NCBI GenBank assembly: GCA_017551865.1
Contig: JAFZKB010000017.1
Location: forward strand, 1 to 64,000
Direction of reading: 5' to 3'
DNA: 64,000 nucleotides
Source of the DNA: Clostridiales bacterium
Lineage (GTDB): Bacteria > Bacillota > Clostridia > Saccharofermentanales > Saccharofermentanaceae
In this document: positions 1 through 8,178 of the stretch, one piece after another
How positions within the stretch are numbered: position 1 is the first letter of the stretch
Layout of the letters: every line of letters begins with the position of its first letter
Notes under the pieces: generated by a model
The model's input: the letters and a program-made list of their open reading frames with translations, nothing else
The model's database searches: none
Told to the model about the DNA's origin: nothing
Translations under genes and position numbers: made by a program

Positions 1-84
1 ATCTGTTTTTAATTTATAATATGCCTCAAAGTCCGCTTCTACATAGTCACGCAGACGTAATCGTTCTGTTTCAAGTTTTATCAT
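1..84 (-). CDS. GNAT-family N-acetyltransferase, N-terminal fragment
   Basis: Only the first 28 codons are inside the window; the gene runs off the left edge. The reading frame starts MIKLETERLRLRDYVEAD, the typical opening of RimJ/RimL-like GNAT acetyltransferases, which transfer acetyl from acetyl-CoA to an amine. A GGAGG lies upstream of the ATG. It is the most downstream visible gene of the minus-strand mobile-element segment, about 75 bp after the PAS gene. The substrate cannot be told, and the family call rests on the N-terminal motif only. Confidence 0.6.
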   Translation of the reverse strand, partial: MIKLETERLRLRDYVEADFEAYYKLKTD

Positions 85-158
85 CTATTTACAAAAGCCT
101 CCATTCTCTCCACCGATAAACTCCGATTTGTGCCTTAGCACGTTATGTTCAAAGATAA

Positions 159-539
159 TCACTTTATGTCGTACATTTTCATGGTTTCTTTATCACGATA
201 CTCATGTTTCTCGTAATACGCAATAAGATCTCCCGACTCATCACGAAGCGCGACCATGTAGACATCCTTGTTTTCCTTCTGGTTGTACGAAGTATATACC
301 AGATTGTTATCTTTCGATTCACGGAACCAGCCAACAACCTTTTGGATCATCTCCCGGGATTTCTCGTTGTGACAATCAAGCAGACTCTTACCCAAAAGAT
401 CTTTACCACCCCATTTTTCATATCTTTGGATTGCAGCCGGATTCATGTAGATGATCGCATGATCCAGATCACAGATCACAACAGCAGCGCGGTCTGCTTC
501 CAGCACACCCTTATATACCATATTCATATCAGCACTCAT
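159..539 (-). CDS. stand-alone PAS domain protein
   Basis: 126 residues, nearly all one PAS domain: an N-terminal stretch with VVICDLDHAIIYMNPAA (about residues 20-36), a central helix region containing GKSLLDCHN and a final strand VYMVALRDESGDLIAYYE. PAS folds bind small ligands or cofactors and mediate protein contacts. No output domain (kinase, GGDEF, HTH) is attached. The start ATG overlaps the stop of the upstream HTH gene (ATGA), so the two are probably translationally coupled, which suggests that PAS sensing and the HTH protein work together. The ligand is unknown. Confidence 0.75.
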   Translation of the reverse strand: MSADMNMVYKGVLEADRAAVVICDLDHAIIYMNPAAIQRYEKWGGKDLLGKSLLDCHNEKSREMIQKVVGWFRESKDNNLVYTSYNQKENKDVYMVALRDESGDLIAYYEKHEYRDKETMKMYDIK

Positions 540-709
540 TTCTTCGCCTTTCTCGGATCTTCCGGTTTCTTTGCATTATCCGGTATTGCCCATGACCTCC
601 CAAAACGTTCCACTCCCGGAATACGCCCTTCCGTGACATACTGATTCACGCGGCGTTCCGATACGTTCCACTTGTATGATGTTTCTCTGACAGATAAGTA
701 TCCTTTCAT
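536..709 (-). CDS. small helix-turn-helix (excisionase/MerR-like) protein
   Basis: A 57-residue gene, starting MKGYLSVRETSYKWN, with the pattern YLSVRETSYKWNVSERRV, QYVTEGRIPG, RFGRSWAIP. This is the compact winged HTH found in many Bacillota mobile elements (MerR/excisionase-like, 'SERRVxxYxxEGRIPGxxRFGRSWAIP'). It probably binds DNA as a small regulator or recombination directionality factor. The start at 709 has AAG..GGCAACA upstream rather than a strong Shine-Dalgarno. Its stop overlaps the start of the PAS gene by ATGA. Confidence 0.75.
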   Translation of the reverse strand: MKGYLSVRETSYKWNVSERRVNQYVTEGRIPGVERFGRSWAIPDNAKKPEDPRKAKK

Positions 710-775
710 TGTTGCCTCATTTCAAATTAGAATAACACAGGTTAAATTATATACGAATATCAGTATATTTGCAAC

Positions 776-845
776 AAAAAAGACCGTTGCTTGACGATTA
801 GGCTTTGCCATCAGGTTACTATGCTTAATTCAAACAACGGCCTTT
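776..845 (-). terminator. rho-independent terminator-like hairpin, minus strand
   Basis: AGACCGTTG (781-789) pairs with CAACGGCCT (835-843). The only non-Watson-Crick position becomes a G-U pair on the minus-strand RNA. On that strand the stem is followed by a run of U (AAAAAA at 776-781 on plus). It lies downstream of the two DUF6462 genes and before the HTH/PAS pair, so it probably ends the parA operon. The loop is long (about 45 nt). Confidence 0.55.
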
Positions 846-860
846 TCACACATTTAGGTA

Positions 861-1091
861 TTAATCTGAAAACATCGTTTCAATGTAGTCATCCAGCTTA
901 TGTGTATTGATCAAGACCCTCGTACCGATTTTTCGCTTTGCACCGGCATCCTTTGCCAACTTATCGAAGCCGTGTATCCCCATTCCGTATAAACCGGCTC
1001 CTTCCTTTACAGTTACATATTTTCTCTGCGCCGCTCCGATAATGATCTCCAATTTTTCAATGGTATCCGTCTGATTCCTTTCGTATCCCAT
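861..1091 (-). CDS. DUF6462 family small protein (excisionase-like)
   Basis: 76 residues from the ATG at 1091, chosen because AAGGAGG sits just upstream; a longer frame back to 1145 lacks such a site and overlaps the preceding gene. The core 'KYVTVKEGAGLYGMG' ... 'LAKDAGAKRKIGTRVLINTHKLDDYIE' fits the DUF6462 pattern (EGAxLYxxG, AKxAxAxxKIGxxVLVN, YIE), a family common in clostridial integrative elements and believed to be DNA-binding. It is the last gene of a run with a sister copy just upstream. The function is not proven. Confidence 0.7.
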   Translation of the reverse strand: MGYERNQTDTIEKLEIIIGAAQRKYVTVKEGAGLYGMGIHGFDKLAKDAGAKRKIGTRVLINTHKLDDYIETMFSD

Positions 1092-1101
1092 ATGTGCCTC
1101 C

Positions 1102-1329
1102 TTAGCTATACATATCTTCGATGTACTCATTGAGTTTCTGTACATTTACGATTGCCCTGCTACCTATCTTTCTTACAGCTTTTGCTTCCTGTGCCATTTT
1201 AATAAAGGTATTTCTCCCGACAGAATATAAGGTGGCGCCCTCCTCATAGCTGATGTACGGTTTCTGGGAGCATTTGATCATCAGCTCCAATGACTCTATT
1301 GAAAAATCCTCTTTTCTCGGTATGCTCAT
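1102..1329 (-). CDS. DUF6462 family small protein, second copy
   Basis: 75 residues with PYISYEEGATLYSVG, FIKMAQEAKAVRKIG and YIEDMYS, the same layout as the next gene downstream. AGGAGG precedes the ATG. The two neighbouring copies are clearly homologous but diverged, so they are an old tandem duplication, and two more copies of the domain lie in the fused gene at 3330. Co-directional with parA and parB. Probably a small DNA-binding accessory of the mobile element. This is inference from family and context. Confidence 0.7.
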   Translation of the reverse strand: MSIPRKEDFSIESLELMIKCSQKPYISYEEGATLYSVGRNTFIKMAQEAKAVRKIGSRAIVNVQKLNEYIEDMYS

Positions 1330-1340
1330 TTTGTTCCCTC

Positions 1341-1634
1341 CTATGCAAATACAAATCCTTTTAACTTATCTCTTAACACTTCGGCTCCAAAGACTATCAA
1401 AGCCACAAAAAATGAAATAATAAACGTGACTGCGAGCATGATCGCCATAACGCCTATTGTGTTCCATTGAGCTGTACATACGGCTATAATGAAGCAATTT
1501 CCCAGTACAAGGTAGAATATGGACAACGCAATACCATATGCCTTTATCCCAAGATTCATAAGCAGTATCAGCAGACTCAGAAGCACAATCAGCGGAAGAC
1601 ATATTATCTTTCCAATAAAACGTAATAGTTTCAT
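1341..1634 (-). CDS. small membrane protein translationally coupled to parB
   Basis: 97 residues from the ATG at 1634 (MKLLRFIGKIICLPLIV). The ATG overlaps the TGA of parB, so the proteins are probably made together. Three hydrophobic segments are visible, near residues 8-30, 33-55 and 60-85. It is not recognised beyond the small hydrophobic proteins seen in conjugative elements. A membrane partner tied to a partition protein could tether the element's DNA or belong to a transfer apparatus, but nothing in the sequence decides this. Confidence 0.6.
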   Translation of the reverse strand: MKLLRFIGKIICLPLIVLLSLLILLMNLGIKAYGIALSIFYLVLGNCFIIAVCTAQWNTIGVMAIMLAVTFIISFFVALIVFGAEVLRDKLKGFVFA

Positions 1635-2542
1635 AAGCCCCTCTTTTCTCTTCTCCATTTATCGAGAAGTTCATAAATCACACTCTCTCGTTCTTCCTGT
1701 GACATATCAAGCGGGAAATACTTATCTAGCTTATCTCCAGGAAGACTGAGCCGTTTCGAAACCTTTTTTGATGATGCAGGTCGCATGGAGTTAAAGAACT
1801 TATATACATCATCCTTAGTAAGGCTCTCAACATCTTCATTTCTGCGAAGAGCTCCAACTTCTGATGTCTGAAGCATTCCGTTTTCCCAAATATATGAATA
1901 GATCCATTTCTGTACCTTTTCCGGAAAATACGAAAGCTCCACCGCTGTATATAAAGCCAGTTTTTTGGAATCCGTCATTTCAAGGAACTCTGGGATCACC
2001 TCAGTAAGTCGCATGATCCTCTGCACCTGATTTCTGCTCTCTCCGACATCTTTTGCAAGCTGTTCGTCAGCCCTTAACTTTGTCCCTATTAGGGACGAAG
2101 TTAAATCTGTTCTATCCCCCTGTCTACGCATCGCCTCATATCGCATCTTATACGCAAAGGCTTTTTCGCTCGGAAGGATTTCTTCTCTCTGAAAATTCGA
2201 ATCAACCATCATTATCGTAGCTTCATCATCCGAAACATCCCGGATAATTGTAGGAATCTTTGTAATGCCAGCTTTTTCTGCAGCATGAAGCCTTCGGTGT
2301 CCGGAGATCATTTCATAAAGACCATCTTCTGCAGGTCTGACGATAACAGGCGTAAGTACTCCATTAGAACTGATGCTCTCGACCAGTTCCTCCATTTTTT
2401 CATCATCCACCACTTTATATGGATGATTTCGGAATGGGCGAATCTGATCAATCTGTAACTCATTCGCTCCCGATGAATCAGGAACACAAAGCAATTCATC
2501 CAGACTTGTCAGTTTAATCTTCTGTCCAACTCGGCTTCCCAT
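1631..2542 (-). CDS. parB: ParB/Spo0J-family partition protein
   Basis: 303 residues. The N-terminal ParB nuclease/CTPase-like domain contains IRPFRNHPYKVVDDEKM, LTPVIVRP and ISGHRRLHAAEKAG. GHRR at 81-84 takes the place of the GERR box that binds CTP in Spo0J-type proteins. A helix-turn-helix follows (about 150-200, ADEQLAKDVGESRNQVQRIMRL). It binds parS-like sites and works with ParA to segregate or stabilise DNA. The ATG overlaps the parA stop by one base. Context (DUF6462, small HTH) points to an integrative element or integrated plasmid rather than the chromosomal parABS. No parS site was identified. Confidence 0.88.
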   Translation of the reverse strand: MGSRVGQKIKLTSLDELLCVPDSSGANELQIDQIRPFRNHPYKVVDDEKMEELVESISSNGVLTPVIVRPAEDGLYEMISGHRRLHAAEKAGITKIPTIIRDVSDDEATIMMVDSNFQREEILPSEKAFAYKMRYEAMRRQGDRTDLTSSLIGTKLRADEQLAKDVGESRNQVQRIMRLTEVIPEFLEMTDSKKLALYTAVELSYFPEKVQKWIYSYIWENGMLQTSEVGALRRNEDVESLTKDDVYKFFNSMRPASSKKVSKRLSLPGDKLDKYFPLDMSQEERESVIYELLDKWRREKRGL

Positions 2543-3330
2543 CAGACCGCCTCCTTTCCGATAACTTCTCTGATCAGCTCTCTGTACGCTGATGCCGCCT
2601 TGCCCTTTGGATCATATACATACAGACTGCTTCCTTCCGCAGAAACTTCAGATGCCCTGACAGAAAGAGGAATCTCAGATCTGAATACATTAATCCTTCC
2701 CGAATACACTTCATGAATCTGCTGTGCAATATCCTTTGCATAATTGGTTCTTTTATCAACCATAGTGATCAGAATACCTTCAATGGTGAGATTCGGATTG
2801 AGCTGCCTCTGCACCTTTCCAATCGTTCTGAGAAGCTGCTGCAGACCTTTTACCGGCAGGTAGGCCGCCTGTACCGGAATCAGCACGGAGTCCGCACAGG
2901 CAAGTGCATTAACCGTAAGCATGCCGAGACTGGGCATACAGTCGATAATGATATAATCATATAGTTCTCTTGCCCTGCTCACATATTCCTTGAGAATCGT
3001 CTCCCTGCTGATAACTCCGGTAAGTGATACCTCAAGCCCTGAAAGCTCAATATTGCCGGGAAGAAGGTCCACACCTTCATCGTGATGAAGAATACCTTCT
3101 GTCATATCAAAAGGTTCATCGTTTATTATTTTGAGCATGATGGACGACAGTGTATTCTCCAGTTTATCGGGTTCATCAAACCCAAGGCTGATCGAAAGCG
3201 AGCCCTGAGGGTCAGCATCTATCAGAAGCACTTTGTATCCTTCTCTTGCAAGGCCGGTCCCGATATTTACGCAGGAGGCAGTTTTGGCTGTTCCTCCCTT
3301 TTGATTCGATATTGAAATGACTTTGCACAT
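2542..3330 (-). CDS. parA: ParA/Soj-family partition ATPase
   Basis: 262 residues with the deviant Walker A motif KGGTAKT (11-17), Walker A' DADPQGS (38-44) and the DCMPSLG motif (about 130-136), all typical of ParA/Soj/MinD ATPases that bind DNA non-specifically as ATP dimers and move partition complexes. Its start overlaps the stop of the DUF6462 fusion by one base and its stop overlaps the parB start, so the three form a tightly packed operon. There is no N-terminal HTH, so it is the short type Ib/Soj-like form, which is not expected to be an autorepressor. Confidence 0.9.
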   Translation of the reverse strand: MCKVISISNQKGGTAKTASCVNIGTGLAREGYKVLLIDADPQGSLSISLGFDEPDKLENTLSSIMLKIINDEPFDMTEGILHHDEGVDLLPGNIELSGLEVSLTGVISRETILKEYVSRARELYDYIIIDCMPSLGMLTVNALACADSVLIPVQAAYLPVKGLQQLLRTIGKVQRQLNPNLTIEGILITMVDKRTNYAKDIAQQIHEVYSGRINVFRSEIPLSVRASEVSAEGSSLYVYDPKGKAASAYRELIREVIGKEAV

Positions 3331-3830
3331 TATCTTTTTCCTTTCTTTGGTTCTTTTCCTTTGTTCTCGATGTAATCTTCGAATATAGCCACTTTTATCA
3401 AAACGGTTCCGCCAATCTTGTATATCGCACCAGATTCCTTCGCCATCTTCCTGGCTGTTGTTAATCCAATGGAATATAGCTTAGTAGCCTCATCCAGACG
3501 GATATACTTTTTCGCTCCGCATTCAACAAGCTCCTGCAGATGCTCAACTTCCTGACGCATCATCTCATCCATTTCCTCCTTTCCCATCGTCTCCGGTTCT
3601 TCAACCACAGCATGTTCTTCAAGATACTTATCCAGGATATTCAGATCTACAATGGACGTTTTTCTAATGGGATAATTAGCACCTGCCATCTTGGCTGTTC
3701 GTACAAAGAGCGAATAAGCCATGTTGTATATCTGAGCGCCTTCATAGTAAGTAACAAACCGGCATTTCCGCTCTGACTTGATATATTTATCAAGATCCGG
3801 TGCCCTACTTCGATTATTCTTTTTTGCCAT
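3330..3830 (-). CDS. fused tandem DUF6462 protein
   Basis: 166 residues from the ATG at 3830 (MAKKNNRSRAPD), preferred to a GTG two codons upstream because AAAGGA sits 9 nt before the ATG. It contains two DUF6462-type units: CRFVTYYEGAQIYNMAYS..LDKYLEE (about 22-75) and KKYIRLDEATKLYSIG..FEDYIEN (about 105-155), joined by an acidic linker. It is the first gene of the parA-parB operon. A fusion could bind two adjacent sites. It may regulate the operon or act in excision, which is inference from position and family. Confidence 0.7.
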   Translation of the reverse strand: MAKKNNRSRAPDLDKYIKSERKCRFVTYYEGAQIYNMAYSLFVRTAKMAGANYPIRKTSIVDLNILDKYLEEHAVVEEPETMGKEEMDEMMRQEVEHLQELVECGAKKYIRLDEATKLYSIGLTTARKMAKESGAIYKIGGTVLIKVAIFEDYIENKGKEPKKGKR

Positions 3831-3893
3831 ATTCACACATTCCTTTCAGCGACATACTTCATTGCCCCGTAGCATGAAGAAGATCCATAAACG

Positions 3894-3940
3894 CAAAAAA
3901 AGCACTTGGTTTCGGCCTGTCAAGCCTACTAGCAAGTGCT
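3894..3940 (-). terminator. rho-independent terminator, minus strand
   Basis: AGCACTTG (3901-3908) and CAAGTGCT (3933-3940) form a perfect 8 bp stem, with a smaller GGC/GCC helix inside the loop. On the minus strand it is followed by seven U. It lies upstream of the DUF6462 fusion, so it would stop transcripts from the lysS side or from a lost upstream gene before they enter the mobile-element operon. Confidence 0.75.
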
Positions 3941-4199
3941 TTATCTTACGTCCCTGATTCTCAGGATTATTTACTTTTCATCTGTTTGCCACGATTTTGC
4001 CACACTGATTTGGGCCTTTTCGCGACTTTTTCACATCACTGAAATAGAATTTATAGCTGCACCCGATTGCTATGCGGATACGTTTATATCAATTTGAATC
4101 CGTTTATCAAGACCACCCGAGTTCGATGTCGATATGTTTAAGTGTTCCGCGTTGTAGTGTATCAATAAATCGCTAAAAATCGATTTTTGTGTGTATATG
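3941..4199. other. non-coding junction between mobile segment and lysS
   Basis: I see no gene here. The stretch holds a short direct repeat TTTGCCAC/TTTGCCAC (about 3986-4003), two related copies of GGATACGTTTAT and GAATCCGTTTAT (about 4076-4110) and a 14 bp palindrome AAAAATCGATTTTT (4175-4188). Short direct repeats of this kind are often recombinase arm sites at the end of an integrated element, and the position between element genes and lysS fits an attachment junction. No integrase gene is visible, so this is only a suggestion. Confidence 0.3.
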
Positions 4200-5774
4200 T
4201 TAGATACTCTTAAGTGTCGGGAAGAGCAAAACATCTCTGATCGCCGGGCTGTCTGTAAGCAGCATGACCAGACGATCGATGCCGTAGCCGATGCCGCCCG
4301 TCGGGGGCATACCGATCTCGAGGGCGTTGAGGAAGTCCTCGTCGGTGTGGTTCGCTTCTTCGTCACCTGCTTCAAAAGCAGCGTCCTGGGCAGCGAATCT
4401 TTCTCTCTGGTCGATCGGGTCATTGAGCTCGGAATATGCGTTACACATTTCCCATGTGTTGATGAACAGTTCGAAACGCTCTACCTTCTCCGGATCAGAC
4501 GGCTTCTTCTTCGTAAGAGGAGAGATTGCTACCGGGTGATCCATGATGAATGTCGGCTGTACGAGATTTTCTTCGCAGAACTGCTCGAAGAACAGGTTGA
4601 TGATGTCGCCCTTGGTATGGCGGTCTTCGAACTCTACGTGATGTTCCTTGGCAAGTGCTTTTGCCTCGTCATCGGTCTTCACTGTGTCGAAGTCTACGCC
4701 TGCGTACTTCTTGATCGCGTCGTTCATGGTGAGGCGCTCGAAGGGCTTACCGAAGTCGATCTCGAGGTCGCCGTACTTGATGAGCGTGGTGCCGCAGACC
4801 TTTTCTGCGAGGTAACGGAACATGGACTCAGTCAGTTCCATCATGCCCTCATAGTCTGTGTATGCCTGATAGAGCTCCATCAGGGTGAACTCCGGGTTGT
4901 GACGTGTGTCAACGCCTTCGTTTCTGAATACACGGCCGATCTCGTAAACACGCTCGAGGCCGCCGACGATCAGTCTCTTGAGGTAAAGCTCAAGGGAGAT
5001 ACGAAGCTTAACGTCCTCGTCGAGAGCGTTGTAGTGGGTCTCGAACGGTCTGGCTGCTGCGCCGCCGGCATTGCTGACGAGCATCGGTGTCTCTACTTCC
5101 ATGAAGTCACGGCCGTCGAGGAAGTTACGGATCTCCTTAATAATCTTGGATCTCTTTACAAATGTGTCCTTGACCTCCGGATTAACGATGAGGTCGAGGT
5201 AACGCTGACGGTAACGCATATCGGTATTGGTCAGACCATGGTGCTTTTCCGGAAGGATCTGCAGGGACTTAGAAAGGAGCTTGAGCTCTTCTGCGTGAAC
5301 GGAGATCTCGCCGGTACGGGTTCTGAAAACATAACCCTTTACGCCGATGATGTCGCCGATGTCCATCTTCTTGAAATCCTGGTAGTCATCTACACCCAGG
5401 GAATCTCTGGTGACGTAGAGCTGGATGTCGCCCTGAAGATCTCTGATGGTGGCAAAGGAAGCCTTACCCATGACGCGCTTAAGCATCATACGGCCGGCGA
5501 CGGAAACTTCGATCTTCTGTGCCTCATGCAGTTCCTTGAGTTTCTCGGCTGTCTCCTCCTCGGAAAGTCCCTCCGGAAGCTTCGATTTCAGCTCGTTGTC
5601 GAGTTTCTCGAACTTCGCTTTCGCGTCGAGGGAGTGATCCGTCACGTCGTATTTCGTGATTTGGAACGGGTCTTTGCCGTTGGCCTGAAGCTCGGAGAGC
5701 TTTTCTCTTCTGATCTTCAGAAGTTGGTTAAGGTCCTGCTGGGGTGCCTGATTGTTGTTGTTCTCGTCAGCCAT
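4200..5774 (-). CDS. lysS: lysyl-tRNA synthetase, class II
   Basis: 524 residues. Charges tRNA-Lys with lysine using ATP, in the cytoplasm. An N-terminal OB-fold anticodon-binding domain (about 85-185, VAGRMMLKRVMGKASFATI) precedes the class II core with motif 2 FRNEGVDTRHNPEFT (about 290-304) and motif 3 GGIGYGIDRL (493-502). The length is a little above the usual 490-500 because of a Gln/Asn-rich start (MADENNNNQAPQQD). GAGGAA precedes the ATG. It follows greA in the same direction, a gene order common in Clostridia, with a GC-rich hairpin (5808-5834) but no U tract between them. Confidence 0.97.
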   Translation of the reverse strand: MADENNNNQAPQQDLNQLLKIRREKLSELQANGKDPFQITKYDVTDHSLDAKAKFEKLDNELKSKLPEGLSEEETAEKLKELHEAQKIEVSVAGRMMLKRVMGKASFATIRDLQGDIQLYVTRDSLGVDDYQDFKKMDIGDIIGVKGYVFRTRTGEISVHAEELKLLSKSLQILPEKHHGLTNTDMRYRQRYLDLIVNPEVKDTFVKRSKIIKEIRNFLDGRDFMEVETPMLVSNAGGAAARPFETHYNALDEDVKLRISLELYLKRLIVGGLERVYEIGRVFRNEGVDTRHNPEFTLMELYQAYTDYEGMMELTESMFRYLAEKVCGTTLIKYGDLEIDFGKPFERLTMNDAIKKYAGVDFDTVKTDDEAKALAKEHHVEFEDRHTKGDIINLFFEQFCEENLVQPTFIMDHPVAISPLTKKKPSDPEKVERFELFINTWEMCNAYSELNDPIDQRERFAAQDAAFEAGDEEANHTDEDFLNALEIGMPPTGGIGYGIDRLVMLLTDSPAIRDVLLFPTLKSI

Positions 5775-5871
5775 TTTGCTTCCTCATTTCATTTTCTTTA
5801 ATGCGCGAGAAATCGCACGAGAGGTGCGATTTCTGCCGTGGTTTCTAAGTTTCTATACGAAAAGATCCGTA

Positions 5872-6354
5872 TCAGTCGCCGATCTTGATGATCTTGTACT
5901 TGAATGCGCCGGCCACAGTAGTAACTTCGATTACCTGGCCTTTTTTCTTACCGATGATCGCTTTTCCGACAGGAGAATCCTGGGAAATACGGTTAGAGAA
6001 GATGTCTGCATCCTTAGCGTTTACGATCTCGTACTGGATCTCTTCCTTCGTCTCTTCGTCACGGAGTGTGACCTTGGAACCGAGGGAGATCTTCGTCTTA
6101 GAGATCTCGGACTCGTCGATGATCTCGGCATTCTTCAGGATCTCTTCGATCTCCATGATTCTGGCTTCGTTCTTCGCCTGAGCATCTTTTGCTTCATCGT
6201 ACTCGGAGTTCTCCGAAAGGTCGCCCTGGGCTCTTGCTTCTTTGAGCTGTTCTGCGATCTGTCCGGAGATGACGGTCTTTCTCTCTTCGAGTTCATCCTG
6301 CAGACGCTTCATACCTTCGACGGTAAATTGGATCTTCTGATTCTCTTCTGCCAT
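5872..6354 (-). CDS. greA: transcription elongation factor GreA
   Basis: 160 residues, the normal size. The N-terminal coiled coil carries the acidic tip GDLSENSEYDEAKD, whose Asp/Glu residues enter the RNA polymerase secondary channel and trigger cleavage of backtracked RNA. The C-terminal FKBP-like domain (SPVGKAIIGKKKGQVIEV) binds the polymerase rim. AGGAG lies before the ATG. It is 87 bp downstream of guaB and 97 bp upstream of lysS, probably in one operon. Confidence 0.97.
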   Translation of the reverse strand: MAEENQKIQFTVEGMKRLQDELEERKTVISGQIAEQLKEARAQGDLSENSEYDEAKDAQAKNEARIMEIEEILKNAEIIDESEISKTKISLGSKVTLRDEETKEEIQYEIVNAKDADIFSNRISQDSPVGKAIIGKKKGQVIEVTTVAGAFKYKIIKIGD

Positions 6355-6441
6355 TGTTCTTGTCTCCTTTTGTATATTCTAAATGTTTTATCAGTGCTTT
6401 TCGAGCGGGACCGAAGCCAGACTCCGGTCGGATACCCAAAA

Positions 6442-7947
6442 TTAACGGGCGTCGTTGTTGTTCTTGGTGATGACGTCGTGTGCGCCGCCCTCGACGATGG
6501 AGGTGGAGGATACGACAACGAGTCTTGCCTTCTCCTGCAGTTCCGGGATCGAGGAAGATCCGCAGGCACACATGGTGGCCTTCATCTTCGCAAGGGAACT
6601 GTCGAGGTTGTCCTTGAGTTTACCGGCATACGGTACATAGGAGTCGACGCCTTCTTCGAAAGCCATCTTGCCGCCCTTTCCGCCGTCGTCATAACGCTGC
6701 CAGTTACGGGCACGGTTAGATCCTTCGCCCCAGTACTCTTTGACGTAGGAGCCGTTGACCATGAGTTTTCTTGTCGGGCTCTCGTCGAATCTTGCGAAAT
6801 AGCGGCCCAGCATGATGAAGTCGGAACCCATGGCAAGTGCCAGAGTCATGTGATAGTCATGTACGATACCGCCGTCAGAGCAAAGCGGGATGTAGTAGCC
6901 GGTCTTTTCGAAATACTCGTCACGTGCTTTTGCAACAGCGAGGACAGCGGAAGCCTGGCCGCAGCCGATACCTTTCTGCTCACGGGTGATACAGATGGAA
7001 CCGCCGCCGATACCGATCTTGATGAAGTCGGCACCTGCGTCTGCCAGGTACTTAAAGCCTTCTGCGTCGACAACGTTACCTGCGCCGACGATGACGTCCG
7101 GATAGTTCTGTTTGATCCAGGTAAGGGCACGGGACTGCCATACGGAGAATCCGTCGGAAGAGTCGAGGCAGAGAGCATCTGCGCCGGCTTCGATAAGAGC
7201 CGGAACTCTCTCTTCGTAGTCTCTGGTGTTGATACCGGCACCGACGATGAGACGCTTGTCGTCATCTAAGAGCTCGAGCGGGTTGGCCTTATGGAATTCA
7301 TAGTCTTTTCGGAATACGAGACCGACGAGGCAGTCATTCTCGTCGACGATCGGGAGCTGGTTGAGCTTGTGGTCCCAGATGATGTCGTTGGCTTCTTTGA
7401 GGGTAGTTCCCTCTCTTGCCACGATGAGCTTTTCAAAAGGTGTCATGAACTCGGAGACCTTAGTCTGCGGGTCCATACGTGTGACACGGTAGTCACGGGA
7501 GGTAACGATACCGAGAAGCTTTCCGTCGGACTTGCCGTTCTCGGTTACCGGGAATGTACCGTGGTTGGTCTTTTCGCGAAGTTCGACGACCTCTTCCATG
7601 GTGTTGTCCGGGGTAAGGTTACTGTCAGAAACAACGATTCCGGCTTTATACTTCTTTACTTTCCGGATCATCTCACACTGGGATTCGATCGTCTGAGACT
7701 GGAAAACAAAGGACATACCGCCGGAACGCGCAAGTGCTATTGCCATACCGTCATCGGAAACGGCCTGCATGACTGCGGAAACCAAAGGGATATTGATCTT
7801 GAGCCTGGACTCTTCCTGTCCTTTCCGATACTTCGCGATAGGGGCCGAAAGATCCACCTGATCAGGTGTGTTCTTCTCCGTTGTGAGGTTCGGGACCAGT
7901 AAATACTCGCTAAATGTACGTGATTCTTGCTCAAAGATCTTCGCCAT
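6442..7947 (-). CDS. guaB: inosine-5'-monophosphate dehydrogenase, Tritrichomonas-like type
   Basis: 501 residues. Oxidises IMP to XMP with NAD+, the committed step to GMP. TIM-barrel with a CBS-pair insert (about 105-225). The catalytic Cys is at 319 in [13 protein letters not shown], with Arg382 in GRYFARF and Arg418-Tyr419 in RARNWQRYD in the flap. These positions match those reported for the Tritrichomonas foetus enzyme, as does the general sequence, so this is the less common long type rather than the standard bacterial GuaB. One odd position is Cys329 (GIGCGQ), where the related enzyme, as I recall it, has Arg. A strong GGGAGG site precedes the ATG and is complementary to an upstream leader stretch. 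Confidence 0.93.
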   Translation of the reverse strand: MAKIFEQESRTFSEYLLVPNLTTEKNTPDQVDLSAPIAKYRKGQEESRLKINIPLVSAVMQAVSDDGMAIALARSGGMSFVFQSQTIESQCEMIRKVKKYKAGIVVSDSNLTPDNTMEEVVELREKTNHGTFPVTENGKSDGKLLGIVTSRDYRVTRMDPQTKVSEFMTPFEKLIVAREGTTLKEANDIIWDHKLNQLPIVDENDCLVGLVFRKDYEFHKANPLELLDDDKRLIVGAGINTRDYEERVPALIEAGADALCLDSSDGFSVWQSRALTWIKQNYPDVIVGAGNVVDAEGFKYLADAGADFIKIGIGGGSICITREQKGIGCGQASAVLAVAKARDEYFEKTGYYIPLCSDGGIVHDYHMTLALAMGSDFIMLGRYFARFDESPTRKLMVNGSYVKEYWGEGSNRARNWQRYDDGGKGGKMAFEEGVDSYVPYAGKLKDNLDSSLAKMKATMCACGSSSIPELQEKARLVVVSSTSIVEGGAHDVITKNNNDAR

Positions 7948-7953
7948 AAATTG

Positions 7954-8025
7954 AAATCCTCCCTTTGTATATATGATTACTCTAGAAAATATTTCATTAA
8001 ATCATACCATACATAGGGAGGATTT
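7954..8025 (-). promoter_or_regulatory. inverted repeat that can mask the guaB ribosome-binding site
   Basis: AAATCCTCCCT at 7954-7964 (the complement of the guaB Shine-Dalgarno) is a perfect inverted copy of AGGGAGGATTT at 8015-8025, and after one mismatch three more bases match. In minus-strand mRNA the upstream arm would act as an anti-Shine-Dalgarno and pair with GGGAGG, closing a 50 nt loop. This holds only if transcription starts upstream of 8025, and I could not place the promoter with certainty. Confidence 0.45.
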
Positions 8026-8178
8026 TGGAAGTTTTTTATATTAACTATTTCCACATTTTTCGGTCTTACAAGCCACCACTCATCGTGCAAGTGTCAACGC
8101 CTTTGCAATTGACTTCGGATGCGGGAAGCTGTGGGGCATTCCCCGTTTCCTTTCGAAAAGACCCGAAACCCGTGGAGT

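Noticed and set aside
3961..4030. End of a tyrosine integrase gene (WQNRGKQMKSK then stop on the minus strand)
   Set aside because: The open stretch is only about 23 codons before an upstream stop, too short to claim even a remnant.
4070..4423. 117-codon minus-strand frame across the lysS end
   Set aside because: Mostly inside lysS in another frame; Arg/Ser-rich shadow translation with no start signal.
4191..7902. Long open frames on the plus strand opposite lysS, greA and guaB (over 500 codons)
   Set aside because: They are antisense shadows of well-supported genes caused by codon bias; they lack a good ribosome site and any recognisable motif.
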